Part shown: positions 24,019 to 36,770 of the stretch, one piece after another
How the letters are laid out: each line of letters opens with the position of its first letter
Numbering within the stretch: the first letter of the stretch is position 1
NCBI GenBank assembly: GCA_018524725.1
Contig: JAEUWP010000373.1
Coordinates: 1-64,000, forward strand
DNA length: 64,000 nt
Origin: Podaxis mareebaensis
Taxonomy: Eukaryota > Basidiomycota > Agaricomycetes > Agaricales > Agaricaceae
Direction: 5' to 3'
Translations under genes and position numbers: made by a program
The notes under the pieces: model-generated
Told to the model about the DNA's origin: nothing
Seen by the model: only the letters and a program-made list of their open reading frames with translations
The model's database searches: none

Positions 24019-24187
24019 TTTGGACGGGTAAAACAGGCACCACAGTTCTGGCACCAGGAGCGAGCCGGAAGCTGACCGGCTCTTCACTCTGAGAGGAGAA
24101 GTGGGAAGTTGAGAAAATATATTCACAGATAGGGAGTGACTACGTGCAAAATATTACAGTCAAGAGATTGTGTGCATAATGATTACA

Positions 24188-26585
24188 TTAGTCGGTGAAT
24201 GTCGCATAGTCATCCAGCCCCAGATAGTTGTCAAAGTCAGCTGCAGTGTAAGGCCCCGGTGCCGTAGTTGTGCTGGATGGACCGGCCTCCATGTCGTCGT
24301 CAGAGTCTGGCATGATTAGGAGAATATGGTGAATATCTGTCACATCTGGGACAGACAGACCATCACTAGAATCTGTAGACGTCTGAGTCACATGGGAAGA
24401 AAGTAAAAGTGTATGGTAACAAACCGGCATCCGGCAAATCATCGGTTATGTGGGTGGGGGAGCTTTCTGTGCTGGAGGACATCTCTAAAAGTGCCCTGTG
24501 AACATCTGTAGATAGGCACATGGGCCGTCAGGTGAAAAAAGATGAAAGTAAAATGAGTGAGTGATTTACTGGCATACGGCATATCGGCATGCGAGTTATC
24601 AGGGGAGCTTTCAGCATCGGAGGACATCTCTAAAAGTGCCCTATGGATATCTGCGGCTAGGTGGGGTTGGTGAGGTGAACCTTGTAAAAACAAAGTGAGA
24701 GAAGGTGGGTTACTGGCATTCGGCATATCGGGTTGCGAGTCGGAGTGGGAGCTTTCGTCATCGGATGAGATGGCCAAAAGAGCCTGGTGAACGGCTGCAA
24801 ATAAGAGCGTAAGTTATAAGGAAGGAAGAGAGCAAGCAGAGGGGATAACAAACCGGCAACCGGCGCATCATGAGGTGAGCCGGCATGAGAACCGTCGTCA
24901 TCCGGAGACATATCCACTAAGGCCCGATGAATGCATGCGATGGAAGGGACGGAAACTTCGCTGCCGGAACTGCGAGATTCGGGAGAGGTATCGGCTGCAG
25001 CGTTGATAGCAACAAAGGTACGGGGAGATGGTGGCGAGACACCTGATGAGTCACTTGCAGCACATGTGTGGAGGGCAGCGAGAACAACGGAGGGTGAAGG
25101 TGGCAATGGTTGGGCCGAGCCGGCACTTGCATGGACACTGGCTTGGGCACTGGGAGTGACCGGCATTTGGACTTGGGCATCAGCACCGGCATCAGGAGCA
25201 TTGATTGTGGCCAGATCTGCTTCAGGCAATGACGGAGGAAACCAACCAACAGAAGATGAGGCGTGGTGGCACAGGGGCCTGAGGTGGAAATGGTCTGGGA
25301 CATCAGCAGATGCTAGTTCCGGCAAGGGAGAGGCCACATTGACGGACGAATGGGGCGCCGGTGCCGGGGTGGCTGAGTGAGAAGGTTGGCCAGAGTAGTA
25401 TGTGCCGGTGAAGCGTCCCCAAGGCAGGGGAGCATCGTAGCCGGTGTGTGGAATTTCAAAATTGTTGTCGCTGGCGTGCTGCATCCAGGAGATATCGTCG
25501 GTAGTCAGGTCGACTCCCCAGGTCCATTTGAGGGACGGGTGTGGGGCAACGCGATCTCTCTCAGCTTCAGAATGTTCCCAGACAAACCTAATGAGATCAT
25601 GCTTGGATACCTTGACAGGAGGCTTGGCTGCCTTTCCTTTGCCCTTGGAAGTCCGTGTGTGCCCGGTAGCCGGAGTTGATGCCGAAGGTGGTCCTGCCGG
25701 CATCGATTGTGATGTCAAAGACTCAGGGATGGTGCCCCGTGCCTCATATCCCTGGGCAGAGTTTTCGGCCTCTTTGCTGACGGCCTTCTCATACAACTGG
25801 TTGAAGCCGGATACACGGCGCATCGTTAACTGCCATTTCTCCCGGTGTTCAGCGCCGACGTGCCGGATTTGATGTTGTAACGCCTGGAGGTGCCGAAGGG
25901 CATCCATTGCTACCCCCCGGTAAAGAGTGCACATCTCGCAACTCAGTGGTATATGAGCTGCGGGAACCTCGTCAGTGTGGTCTGTGAGGTCCGGGAGAGG
26001 TGCCGGTTTGCCTTGTTCCTTCACCAGTTGTTGCTGGTGAAACAACAGGCACTCCGGCAACGATGCAAAGTCGAGGAAGAACGAGTCCGGAGGCGACCGC
26101 CTCTTGTTCCACCAGTCCTTTAAGTATTCGGTTATGGTGCTGAGTGGGAAGGGAATAATATCGCCAGCATCCAAGACGTGTTGAAGGTGCCGGTCAAATA
26201 CCAAGCACTGTTCCCGGTGGTTGATGGCCGAGGCAAGAGCGCGGATGACTGCCGGAACCGAGACTACCCGACGACCCCTGACAGCTTCCATTCCGAACCA
26301 GGACATCACAAAATACTGTATTCACATCAACTAACGGGTCATATGATAATTCAGTAATAATGTTGAACTTACATATTCCCTGATAAGGCCTTTTTCAAGC
26401 CATTCCGCCCTTTCGTAATCCCTTGTATTCTGCCTTTGAAGTAAGATGGCACGAAGGCGAGACTCAAAGTACTGGATAAGTAGCCTTGAGTCAAGGTCGG
26501 CCGGTGGTTGTGTTGCAGTGGGTTGGGGAATGGAAGGCATGGGAGCAGGAAGCAAAGATGGATGAGATCGGTTCAGGATATACAT
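24188..26585 (-). CDS. KDZ-element protein A with tandemly duplicated exon
   Basis: Not a recognised family. Spliced model of six exons: 26585-26373, 26315-24854, 24794-24714, 24650-24570, 24505-24425, 24372-24188, giving 700 residues. Introns of 52-63 bp all have GT-AG. Exons 3, 4 and 5 are each exactly 81 bp, separated by phase-1 introns, and encode the same 27-residue module (V/I-HRALLEMSSDxESS...DMPxA). A fourth version ends exon 2 (IHRALVDMSPDDDGS) and a fifth lies in exon 6 (IHHILLIMPDSDDD). The large exon 2 is rich in alanine, proline and serine after an N-terminal region with tryptophans and an LSCEMCTLY segment. The acidic, repeated modules resemble short interaction or activation motifs; that is inference. 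It lies between the left terminal repeat and the transposase, on the same strand. The start could also be at the internal Met 16. Confidence 0.75.
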
Positions 26586-26642
26586 GATGACATAACAAAA
26601 ATCTATATAAGCTTATCCGCAGCATTATCGATGGGTCCAAGG

Positions 26643-29600
26643 TCAAGTGCCAGAACATTGGACTACATATTGGTCATTGGTCTGGGCAAATGCAGTATCA
26701 GCTTTGTGAGCCATGCCTTGCCACATTGCCGATTTATGTGCGGCATAAGCTGCCGGTCCCGGAGATACCACCGACATCTTCCTATTTTCCCAGAGGGACC
26801 GGTTGAAAAGAAAGGAACAAACTACCCACTCCATTTCATATTGGACAAGTGTCACTTCTTCTTCCCAACGCATTTTCCTAGCTCGGGCATGTAAATAATG
26901 GACCCGTTGAACTGTCAGATAGATGAGACATAATGCCGAGGCACGGATAAAGCAGCGATCACCAGACTTACATTCACGGACAGTGCCAGGGGAGGCTGAA
27001 CTGGCACCTGGTCCATGTTGCCATATCCAGGAAAGGCGGATTGTAGTTGAGCCTGGCCGGTTTGGGTCAAGCAATGCTGTGCTAGCTTTGACATCCTCCC
27101 ATGCAAGTGGCCAAAACGCTGCCTGTGTTGCTGGATCCGGCTGAAGACGGAAGAGTGCTGATCGGCACTTGTTGTATGACCGACAATGAAATGAAATCTT
27201 CTTGTTAAGCTTTGCAATCTCCGCACGCGAGCGTGTTTTAAGGCTCTTCCGAGGAGCGACACGGATGACATGGGAATATTGGAATGATTTTTCTGCGATC
27301 AATTGCCGAAGTGCGGAGAGATGCCGGTTAGCCCTTTCCTTGCGCAGGGCAAGTTCAAGCTCTCTATATGTATCTCGCAGAGCCCTGCTCGTTGAGGGCA
27401 TTGGGATTGGGAATGTTGAGGCCGATGATTGACCAGGTGAGAAGGGTATTGCCGGTGCCGGATGCGCCATATCAGCGCTTTCACCATCCGTCTCTTCTTC
27501 AGCATTATTGTCTTCAATGACATCAAGCGGTGGGACCTCCTCCATATTTGGGTCAATGTCATAGGTATGTCCGGGTCGACCAGTGGCTTTGTGTTGCATT
27601 TGCTCCAGTGTAGCAAGCTGCACATGGAGAGCCTCTGACATTTGATGGAGCTCCTCAGATGTAGTTCCCTGAGCTATGTCCTGGAAATGGTCCAAGATAT
27701 ATTGTAATTCGGTTCTGCAATGCCTGAGCACATTTCCTAAATAGATACTAGGGTTGCCACTTACTGTTTCTCTTCAGTATCAAGGACCATCTCAAGCCAC
27801 CGTTCGGCGTCCGTACTCCCCGGGTTCGGGTCTTGCATCACGGGACTGGTAGAGGCTGGCACATTTTCGGCACGTAGTATGTCCATTGCTGCTGGGTTAT
27901 CGAACCGGCACTGCTCGGCTTTGACAATATCCCGTTCCCATTTTGCCCGGTCCTCTGGTCAGCTAGACCCAGCGATTTTTAAGAAATAAGTCTCCAACTC
28001 GAGTGCCATGGCTGATGCGTCCTGATGACGATTGCATAGTACTGTGACTAACATGAAACATAAGTATATTGTCAGCAGTTGGTGCAAAAAAGTTTACACC
28101 TATCGCCAAAAGCTTTTTGAAATTTGAGTCATTTGCATGATCATCAATTGTCTTGGCACGAGTGGCCGGAGTTGCCGTCCGTACAGTGGGGGTGATTGCA
28201 TTGAGATTTGACCACAACATTTCAAGAATCTCCCCAACTGTTACACCCGTATATGGGACGAACGACGTCGCATACTGGAAGAGGCATTCTTCCTTGTGGC
28301 CGTGGACGTGGAACATGCCGATGCCCCTATCAAGCTTTAGCTGATCCGGCAATAAATGCCTGATGCGATCTTGGAGATGAACGAAATACTGGCAGGCAAT
28401 ATCATAGATCAGCATAGCACCTTGTTCTGGGTCCATATTTGTGGTCTTTAGTGCCTGTAAGAGCACCCAGTCAATGTTTTTTTGCTGTTCACCCTTGAAG
28501 AGGTTGGCAATGGCATTCGGCGCAAAACAACCATGCCGGGCACATGCGATGCCCACAATGCCCGTTATATCACATGCCTTGGAGCCATGCATTGTGAGGT
28601 CAACCGCACGGAATTTGGCCTGACAAGGTGCTTTCTGTTTTCAAATATCAATCACAAGAAATCACCCCACCGGCACTACTGCCCCGGCACACAGAGATTG
28701 GCCACGCATGGTAAGACGCTCCACAGCCACCTCCAAAAATTTATGATATTGTTCACGGGTGGAAAACATTCCTGTCCCCTCGGAAAGCCAGATGTCCGAC
28801 GTATATGTCTGCCAAACATGATCTGCTTTCATGTTGCCGTCGGCAACAAAGAAGCGCCGGTACACCCAACTGAAATGAAGTTAAGGCTGGTGAATAATGT
28901 GTATCAAGACTACCCTCACTGTTGGGGATCTTCCTTCCAATTTTCAACCAGGTTGATACCGGGTTGAGGGCATGCCGGACAAAATATTGCAAGCTCACCC
29001 GGCACTTCCAGTGCCTGCATGCCAGATTTATGACCATGGCCGGCCCATTTCTTCTTTTTCAACCACCGCCAAAGTCTTGACATTCGAAGTAGCTCCTGGT
29101 ACAAGTTGGGCGTTTTGGATGGGTCCATTGGGGATGTGAGACGACGAAGCTTCTGGAAGTATTGATAAGCCGATGCTTTACATTCCAAGTTTGAGAGCCG
29201 AAAGTCATCAAGGACGGCCGTTGTAAAGAGTGTACGATAACAGCTGAATGTTGTTGGAACCAATCGGCAATACATGAGGTTGGCATGTACTGCATCGGCA
29301 CCCTGGCATGAGCATGTCACCAATGCCCGGTGATGAATTCCATTAACATGCACAATCTGGACATAGTGGTTGTTGAAGGCATCATATTTTGGGGCTTCCG
29401 ATTGAGGACCTGTTGCCAGGTGTGCTGGGTTGAGATATTCAACAATATCTTCTAGGTCGGCTGCCTCCTCATCTAGGTCTTCCCACCCTGGCTCATTATC
29501 ATTTTCTTCCGTGAAGTCCACTGGATGTTCTTTGTACTGGCGAGCCTGACCTTTCGGCATCTCAGGCGCAATGCCGGTTCTGAGCCATCTCACCAACACT

Positions 29601-30321
29601 CCCTGCTCCTCTTCATCCTTTTCTCGCTGCAGCTGCTCCAAAATCTCAGTCTGGCTAGAGAGACACTTAGCAGCATTCAATCCTGGGTGATGGGGCACCA
29701 AAATGTATGTGCCGACTTCCCACAGTGCTGCCGGACGAAAGTACATGCCGGTCCAACATTCCACATTGTGCAGAGGACTTTCGCGGTGAGTCTCTTGCAT
29801 GCAAAAGCGACACAGCAATTGGGGTAGTGTGCAATCTTTGCATTGCCATATGCCATGCCGGTTGGCCGGACATCGCATACATGATCCATTATTCAGCAAT
29901 GCTTCCCGAGCAAGTATGGATGCCAATAGCTCGTTTGAATGCTGGCAAAACTGCTCCGTCCACATTTGTTGCTGCAATATATGTACGGTTACAGATTTGC
30001 GGAAGGACCATTTAACTGTATATGTACCTTATTTGTGGATGGTTCATCCAGCAAATGCACACTGTCAAACACTGGTGTATCAGCAACCCCTTGTGGTATT
30101 CCCAACGTTTCTTGTTGAGGAGCTGCTTTTGGTGCAGCATTTGGTATTGGCCTCAATGCCATTTCAACACGCTGGGTTGATGGGCCCGCCGGCGTGTTTC
30201 TCACAACTGTATTGTATGTTATTACATCAATTGCTTCATCGTCGTCTTCAACCAACATGTGGCGCTTCTTGGTTCTTTGCCGCTTCTTCGGTGGCATGAC
30301 ATTGCGTGGGGAATCGGCCAT
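26643..30321 (-). pseudogene. KDZ transposase with CxC2 cysteine cluster (one in-frame TGA)
   Basis: Seven-exon model: 30321-30028, 29971-28920, 28869-28671, 28634 (or 28619)-28100, 28047-27765, 27723-26972, 26911-26643, about 1127 residues with GT-AG introns. The N-terminus has a basic nuclear-localisation-like KKRQRTKKRH. A CxC2-type cluster follows (CMRCPANRHGIWQC, CTLPQLLCRFCMQETH, about 29770-29890), ending in ECWTGMYFRP. The KDZ catalytic region includes GIVGIACARHGCF (about 28555), LIYDIACQYF (about 28400), FHVHGHKEECLF (about 28295), EMLWSNLNAITP (about 28200) and KTIDDHANDSNFKK (about 28130). These match the Kyakuja-Dileera-Zisupton transposase pattern. A TGA at 27959-27961 interrupts the spliced frame before PEDRAKWERD. 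It is probably an eroded CGA, so the protein would be truncated. The C-terminal 380 residues form coiled-coil-like helices. Confidence 0.88.
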
Positions 30322-30481
30322 GGTACTGAGCGATGAATAGAGATAAGGGATCCATAAAATAGCCATCTAAAGTTAGGCCTGATGTGCTATATACCACATG
30401 GTTTCTGCCAAATGATACATTGCCTCGTGGTCATCACCCCATGAGTGCACACGTGCATGCCGGCGTCAACGAACCTTCACC

Positions 30482-32593
30482 ATGCCCACAACCAAAGCCA
30501 GAAAGTCCAGAGGCACTAAAGCCAGAGCAGGGTGCCAGTATACACCTGAAGAACATGACACTATCCATGAATTCAAGGAAGAATACCGGTCCCTGGATAC
30601 AGCACTGGCTCGAGCACACTTATTCAAATCAAAGATATTACCGGCAATATTCAATTATTGGGCAAAGAGAGGGAACACAAAGCTCACTGAACAAGAGAAG
30701 AAAAGCCGTGCTAAGGTGAGAAAATACATATTGAATGCATATTCATGAAAACATTGTTAATATCTTTGAAGGAGCTTGGAAAATGGATTGTCAACAATTG
30801 GCGACCATATTCAACTGTGAAGGCCAACAAAAGCACTGTCCGCACTACTTACATTGAGGCAGTTTTCAAGAAACACAGGGAGGCAGTGGAATCGGAACTC
30901 CGGCACATGCTGAATGTTGAAACACTTGATCCGTCGAGCCCGGAATATTTTCGAAACTGCACACAGGCCACAAAATTAGTATATGAGCAGATGGCCGATG
31001 AACAGAAGAAGGCAATCTGGGATGAGGTAGAGTGATTCAAACAGGAGGGAAATGATATCAAGATGCGTCAGAAGTGAGTGCTGGTGATATTGCCATGTGG
31101 GAGAGACTGATGTGCCTATCTCAGATTGGCGAAAAAGAACTCATATAATCGAGTAAAACAATGGTCGAATAAAAGCTGGCTGGAGATGGGAGTCTTCACA
31201 GTTACACTGTGGGGGTATATTCGCCCTGATGGAAAATTCGCCATCGAGGTGTGAGTAGTTGGCAAAAAATAAGTGATATCAGCTATTGACATGTGGTTAG
31301 ATATGAGAACATGGCTGAAAACATGGGTATCAATACGCCAACATTCCTACAGCTACATGATGACTCAATAAAGTGTCTACTCTGCCAACTAGGGGACTAT
31401 ATAAAGGACCTGCAATGGATGAAGGACCAGGCCCCGGCGAGGCTGGTCCCAGATGAAGTGCCGGAGCAACCGGCACATGACAAAATCGGCACAGGTGCTG
31501 ATGGCTTTCCAGTCTTGCTGGACATACCAATCATGGAGATGAAAAAGGAGGAGCTGGAGGACGTGATGCGGCAGTACCTGAATAGCCAATACAGTATGTC
31601 ATCGAGATCTTGTCAAACCTGGCCATGGCTAAGAATGTAGTAATTGCAACCGGCAATTGGCGCAAGCACGTACCTTTTGGCAGCCTGACACGAAATACCG
31701 GGACCTTTGTAGAGCCTCATTATCTCCCGGCAAATTTCACATTCCGTGATCCACGAAACATGAAGAAAGAAGAGATACAGCGTTTTCTGCAACATATTAA
31801 GAACCGGCAAGAACAGGCACCTGGCGACATTTTCCGGTTTCGAGTCTATGAATTGAAACGGGGTCAATACCATCCTGCTATCTATGAGGATGCCCCAGAC
31901 CTGGAGAAAACGAGATCAAAGAAAATGAAAAGCTGAGCGAGGGATAAGCAGAAACAGAAGTGTGATGATGACTGGAGCACCACCGGGTGGGATTCGGGCA
32001 GCAATATCAGTCTGGGAGGAAGTGATCATAGGCCCCTGTGTTCCGAGAACACTCAGGAGTTGCCAGATATTGTCAAAGACTCGTGGGGTTTCACACAAAC
32101 GAGAGAAGTGGGCACAGCCAGTGATTCTGGAGCATCGCCGAGCATGCCAGTGGGAGAAGGGGCATACTGCCGGACAAACGTCGAAGAGGACAGATGTCCA
32201 GTTGTATCATCAAACATGACACCAAAGGATACCACATTTCAAAATACGATAATAATCAACCAGACAACGGCAAACGACTTACTGGGAGTTGGAATATGTC
32301 CCAGAGAACCGATCAATGGACCCAATGATGGAGAGCCACAATATGTTGTGCCGGCACCGGCAATGCCCCTCGTGTCACCGATATCTACGGGGAGAGACAA
32401 TGAAGAAGCGGTGGCCGGTATAGAAATTGACCCCATCTTACTTCAGATTGAAAATGTTGCTGGCAACAGCAAAGCTATCAAAAATCGGCAGCATAAAACA
32501 TCAGATCAGCTCACCAGTGAAGAGGCTCAAAAATTCACAAAGCAGGTTCACGGTCGCAGACAGCACAAACCTAATTGGCATTATAAACCTTGA
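30482..32593 (+). pseudogene. KDZ-element protein B, unknown (two in-frame TGA)
   Basis: Five-exon model: 30482-30715, 30772-31073, 31125-31250, 31301-31593, 31641-32593, all GT-AG and in phase, about 635 residues. Two TGA codons, 31033-31035 and 31934-31936, interrupt it; both fit arginine from CGA. The N-terminus is basic (TKARKSRGTKARAG) followed by an acidic helix. The middle has tryptophan-rich segments (KWIVNNWRPYS, QWSNKSWLEMG) and MADEQKKAIWDEVE, which resembles the third helix of an HMG box, but this match is too weak for a call. The C-terminal half is rich in Pro, Gly and Asp. It diverges from the transposase gene, with 160 bp between the start codons. Confidence 0.65.
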
Positions 32594-32739
32594 GAAAGCA
32601 ACCCTGGCAGTCTCTGAGGTGGGGTGCCAGCCTGGTGACCATCCCTTAACGATAGCCATTGTGGATTTTGTGCTGATGGAAATTTATATGTACCTACACA
32701 CAATATTTACAGTCAAAATATCTTACTACGAATGTCTGT

Positions 32740-35488
32740 CTAAGGATCTGTGTCCATCTGGTCTGATGCTGGCGGTTTTGCCGACAAGCGGGCGAGTGGG
32801 GATGCCGGTGCTGTCCTCAAGCGGCGAGACGACTCAGGCGAGGGGCGATTCAGGAGGGGGACTGAGGGCGACCGTGGCGTAAGCCCCACAACCATGATTG
32901 GGGAATATTGCGGGACGGGAGGCCAGTTGGCCCAGAATGCCGAATCCCTTACCGACTGCGGAGTGACGGGGGTGCCGGCATACGTGAAAGGGTATGCAAC
33001 TCCCAGCAACGATCCGGAAGCAAGAGTGGGAGCCTGTGTCGTGAGGGAAGCAGGGGGTGGGAGTGGCGCAGGAGTGAGGGGGTCAGCACTGATTGTTTCG
33101 GATGCCGGAGGGGCGGTGCCGGCGGGAGCTATGGCTGCCATGGGCATTGTGCCGGTGGGAGGTGTTGTTGCCGGGGGTGATGGGCCGGTCGGACGTTCGG
33201 GTGCCGGGGACGAGGACGCAGGTGCAGGTGCGGGCGCTGACAGTGGCATGCTGGTAGGGGATGCTGGTGAAGGGGGCGATGGGTTGGCAGGAGTTGCGGG
33301 CTTGTGGGGCGAGGGGACTGTGGGAGGTGGCCTAGGTGCCGGATTGAGTGCCGGTTCCGGCGAGTGGGCGGCGACTTCTTGTGGTGGCGGAGAGGGGAGA
33401 CGGGGACCTGGCAACCCAATGAAGACTGCTTCCGCTGACGGGGGCTCATCGATGGGAGGGTGAGTTTGCACCCAGAAGCCATCGTCATCGGCAAGGCCGA
33501 GGTACTCGGCTATCTCGCTCACCTTCTGGGTCAGCCGGTTTACTGCCCCCTCCAACCTTTCCAGATGCTCGGCCGTGTCTCCATGCTGCTGGGATAGCTG
33601 GCTCGAGCACCTGGTGATGATGGTGTCGAGTTGGCCAGTTAACGAGCGCATCTTGCCTTCCATATGCGCAAGCCAGGTTGCTGCATTGCTGTGGAACTCG
33701 TCAAATCGTGCGCTTGTTTGCGTAAGCATGTGGTCCCAAAGATCAGCCTCCTCCTGCACTGAGACAAGGTCAGCAGAATTGGGTAAGTGAAGCGAACATT
33801 GACTTACTTAGTTCGTATCGACTCCTGAGGGAGTTGATACGTGAAGGCCCAGCGACGGGAGATTGTGGGGGCTGGATAATATGAGGGGCTGGTGCCAGAT
33901 CTCTTTGCCTTGCTGGTCCCGGACTTCTTTCTCTTGCCGGTGCCAGTGCCCTGCTTGCTGCACTGTCAGATTTCTTTGCCGGAACCTGGCGCTTGGCGGG
34001 CGGCTCGTCTTCGTCGTCCGTCGTATCAATGTCGGTCCACTTCCTCTTGTTGGAAGGTTCCACTTCCCGCAGGAGTGTGAAGACGTTGTTGGAGGGTCCA
34101 ATGTACCGGCGCCTCCGATCTTGCGTCTCCATGCTGGTCACATTGGAGCACCTCATCTTCAGGCGCCGGCAATCGAAACACGCTCCCCCTCCTATCGCTT
34201 CATGACATTCTCGGTCTGCTTGTTCACAGCGGTCGCACGGTGGATAGTTGAGCCTGCCGCTTTTTTCAGGAAGCCGGCATGGGTACGTCTTGCATGCCGG
34301 TCGCCTCGGCACCTCTGTTTGAGTCTCCTCGCTGGCTGTTGTGTAGGCTTTTTCTTTCCCCTTGCCTTTTGGATGTGCCCTTCCCTTCCCCTTGCCAATT
34401 GCCCTTCCTTTCCCTTTTTTATCCCCCTTGTCTACGCCCGAAGTCGGATTGTAATCGTCCGATCCTGACTCCGACTCAATGACTGGTGGGAACGGCATGA
34501 CTGGCTTTGCTGCCACTCTCCTTCTTTGGCGACTGGGGCCAGCTAATTCTGCGTCTGGCATTTGAGCAGGCGGCTGGTTGGGCCGGTGTCTGGAAGGGGC
34601 CGAATTTTGTCCTGATGCCGCTGGCGCTCTTTGCTCATCAGGACACTGCGGAGGACTAACATTTCCAGGCAGCTCCAACGTGACTCGTGGTAGTCTCGAT
34701 GGAGCTTCCTCAGGCAGCGCAACCCAAGGTACTGCCGATGCAACCACTGTGGCCGGTGCCGGAGTTGTTTGCACCGGGGCCGGCGTCGTCGTGTCGATTT
34801 CCATGGGCTCGGGTGGGGGGACCGGTGTGTGTGTAGGTTCTCCCACGGGTGTCGGCTGGTCAACTCGTATCGATGTAGCTGCTGGCGTGGGTTCGGGGGC
34901 CAGCACCAGCACTGTTGTGGGTTCAGAGGCCGGCACCGGTGCAGATCTTGGTGCCAGTACAGGTTTGGGCCGGGGCACTGGCAATGTGTTTTTGCGCAAA
35001 GGATCTGTAGGGGGTGCCAGCGGAGATGTGGGTGCCAGTGGTCCTCGCCGTGCCACGGATTGTTCTTCCGGCGCAGCGGATGGGGCTTGAGGGACTGTTT
35101 TCTGCTGCTTTCCAATTAGACAAAACTTCTGGAATATATGTAAATGTGACTGACCTTTGACCTGTCATATTTCATCAATGCCTCCCGTTGCCGCTCCAAA
35201 AAGTCGCCACTCTTCCAGTTCTTTTGCCAGTCCATGATCAGGGAACCGACAAACGGCCGGTCCTTGAACGCCGACTTGATGCCGGGATCACTACTCGACC
35301 CATGGGCAAACAGTTCCACCTGTTTCATCTTATAACCAGTGTTTGGAACATATGGATATTAAACTCACCATGTCTTTTTTGTTTGCCTTCAAAACTTTCA
35401 GTATTGTTCCGTCTTCCAAACCCTGCCGGAATTTCGCTTCCAGGGCTTCAAGTTTTTCGATAACTGTGCTCGCGGTAATTGAAGACAT
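32740..35488 (-). CDS. KDZ-element protein C with Zn2Cys6-like cluster
   Basis: Four-exon model: 35488-35369, 35328-35155, 35104-33808, 33758-32740, giving 869 residues; introns of 40, 50 and 49 bp. The N-terminal 95 residues form a compact helical region (IEKLEALEAKF...SLIMDWQKNWKSGDFLERQ). A long proline/alanine/threonine linker follows. Near residue 370 (about 34140-34235) is CDRCEQADREC followed after nine residues by CFDCRRLKMRC. The spacing C-x2-C-x6-C-x9-C-x2-C-x6-C is that of fungal Zn2Cys6 binuclear clusters, flanked by a lysine/glycine-rich basic tract. Exon 4 starts with a coiled coil (about 90 residues) and ends in a proline-rich tail. It is likely a DNA-binding nuclear protein; whether it regulates the element or its host is unknown. 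No internal stops. Confidence 0.72.
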
Positions 35489-35703
35489 TTGTATTTCTTA
35501 GTACTGCCGGTGGGCCTTGTGGTCTGTACGGTATTCGTAAGAGGAAGAGATGGAATTTTTTAACTTCGTTTCCCCGGCAATGTTCAACTTGTCATGTGAT
35601 CTATCGAGCATTTTATTACATAATCACCAATTAGGTCATTTACTGTTATCTTAATATCTGGTGATTATCTCCCAACGCTTTCCACCCATACCCGCCTGCA
35701 AAC

Positions 35704-36670
35704 ATGGACACCCCCACCGCTAATTCTAAAAATCAGACGATTTCAGTGGAAATGCCAACTTCATTCTCATTTTGTACGACTCCACAAGGCGACCGGTACC
35801 TGGTCCCTACTTTCCTGAAGGAGGCAACAGAACATGCATTGCAAGCCGAGGCAATCAAGGGGTCTCTCGATGTTGACAATGCTCCCGGCAGTGTAAGTTC
35901 CTACCCATACATTTTTTGTTCTCTCCCAGATGTCCCACCCATACTCGTCACATCGTGCCAGTGGTTTTCCCCTTGCCAGTGTTCATTCTGAATTGTGTGC
36001 TGTGTTACGTGCCGGTCAAATGCTGGCCTGGGGGCGCTTGGATTCTGGTTGAATCCCGCCTAAGTGGCAGTCGAATCCCGGTTGAGTGACGTTTTGGATG
36101 CCAGTTGAGTGCCAGCTCGAATGCCCAGTTGTGTCCCGGTTTAGTTTCGGATGCTGGTTGAGTGCCGTCCGCGTGCTGGTTTCAAGCCAGTGGCTTTAAT
36201 GCCCTCTTAAAAGTTTTCTTCCTTTACTCCATACTTATTGCCATGCATCCCACATCAGCCACAGTCCCGACAGGCCCTTCCTTTTAATCGAATTAATGCC
36301 GGTAAAATCATGGCACCGGTGGTGCCAGTCTGTGCTTGTTCTTTGTCTGTCATTTAGTCCATAATAACCTGCCTCATTTTAGGGCTTGACAGAGCATGAG
36401 CTCCTTGCTCTCCATGCAGAAATTCAAGCACTGCAACAGCAGTATGGGTTGAGCTACAAGGATGCCTCCCATCGCCTATATCATGCCGAGGCACAGAAGC
36501 TCTGGGCAATCGAGAATGTGGCGAATTCGATCCTAGAGATCCGTCAACAAGCCGATACCTTTGCTGAAGAGGACATCATGAAAAAGATCCTCGACATTGA
36601 CAACCGCACTTCACAGAACACGGGTCAATCCTATGATCTGGAAGCTGATATTGACGTAGACCTTGCATAA
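35704..36670 (+). CDS. KDZ-element protein D, 158 residues
   Basis: Two-exon model: 35704-35892 and 36383-36670, phase 0, donor GTAAGT and acceptor TTTTAG. The 490-bp intron is far longer than others here and contains imperfect repeats built on GCCGG and GTTGAGTG. The protein has an N-terminal beta-like part and an acidic helical C-terminus (EHELLALHAEIQALQQQYG; EEDIMKKILDID). No known domain. It diverges from protein C with about 215 bp between starts. The frame is intact. Confidence 0.6.
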
Positions 36671-36770
36671 ATTGTAAATTGAATTCCATTTATACTATCA
36701 CTTCATTTCACTCGATGTTCAGTGTAATATGAATGCCGGTCTTGCACTGGGTTTCATGCCAGTGTCTGCA

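Noticed and set aside
24931..25872. Plus-strand frames of 142-149 codons
   Set aside because: Antisense to the long exon 2 of KDZ gene A, without supporting similarity.
32750..33463. Plus-strand 237-codon GC-rich frame
   Set aside because: It is antisense to the proline-rich exon 4 of KDZ gene C, has glycine/alanine low complexity, and no splice or family support. The same applies to plus-strand frames at 33863-35119.
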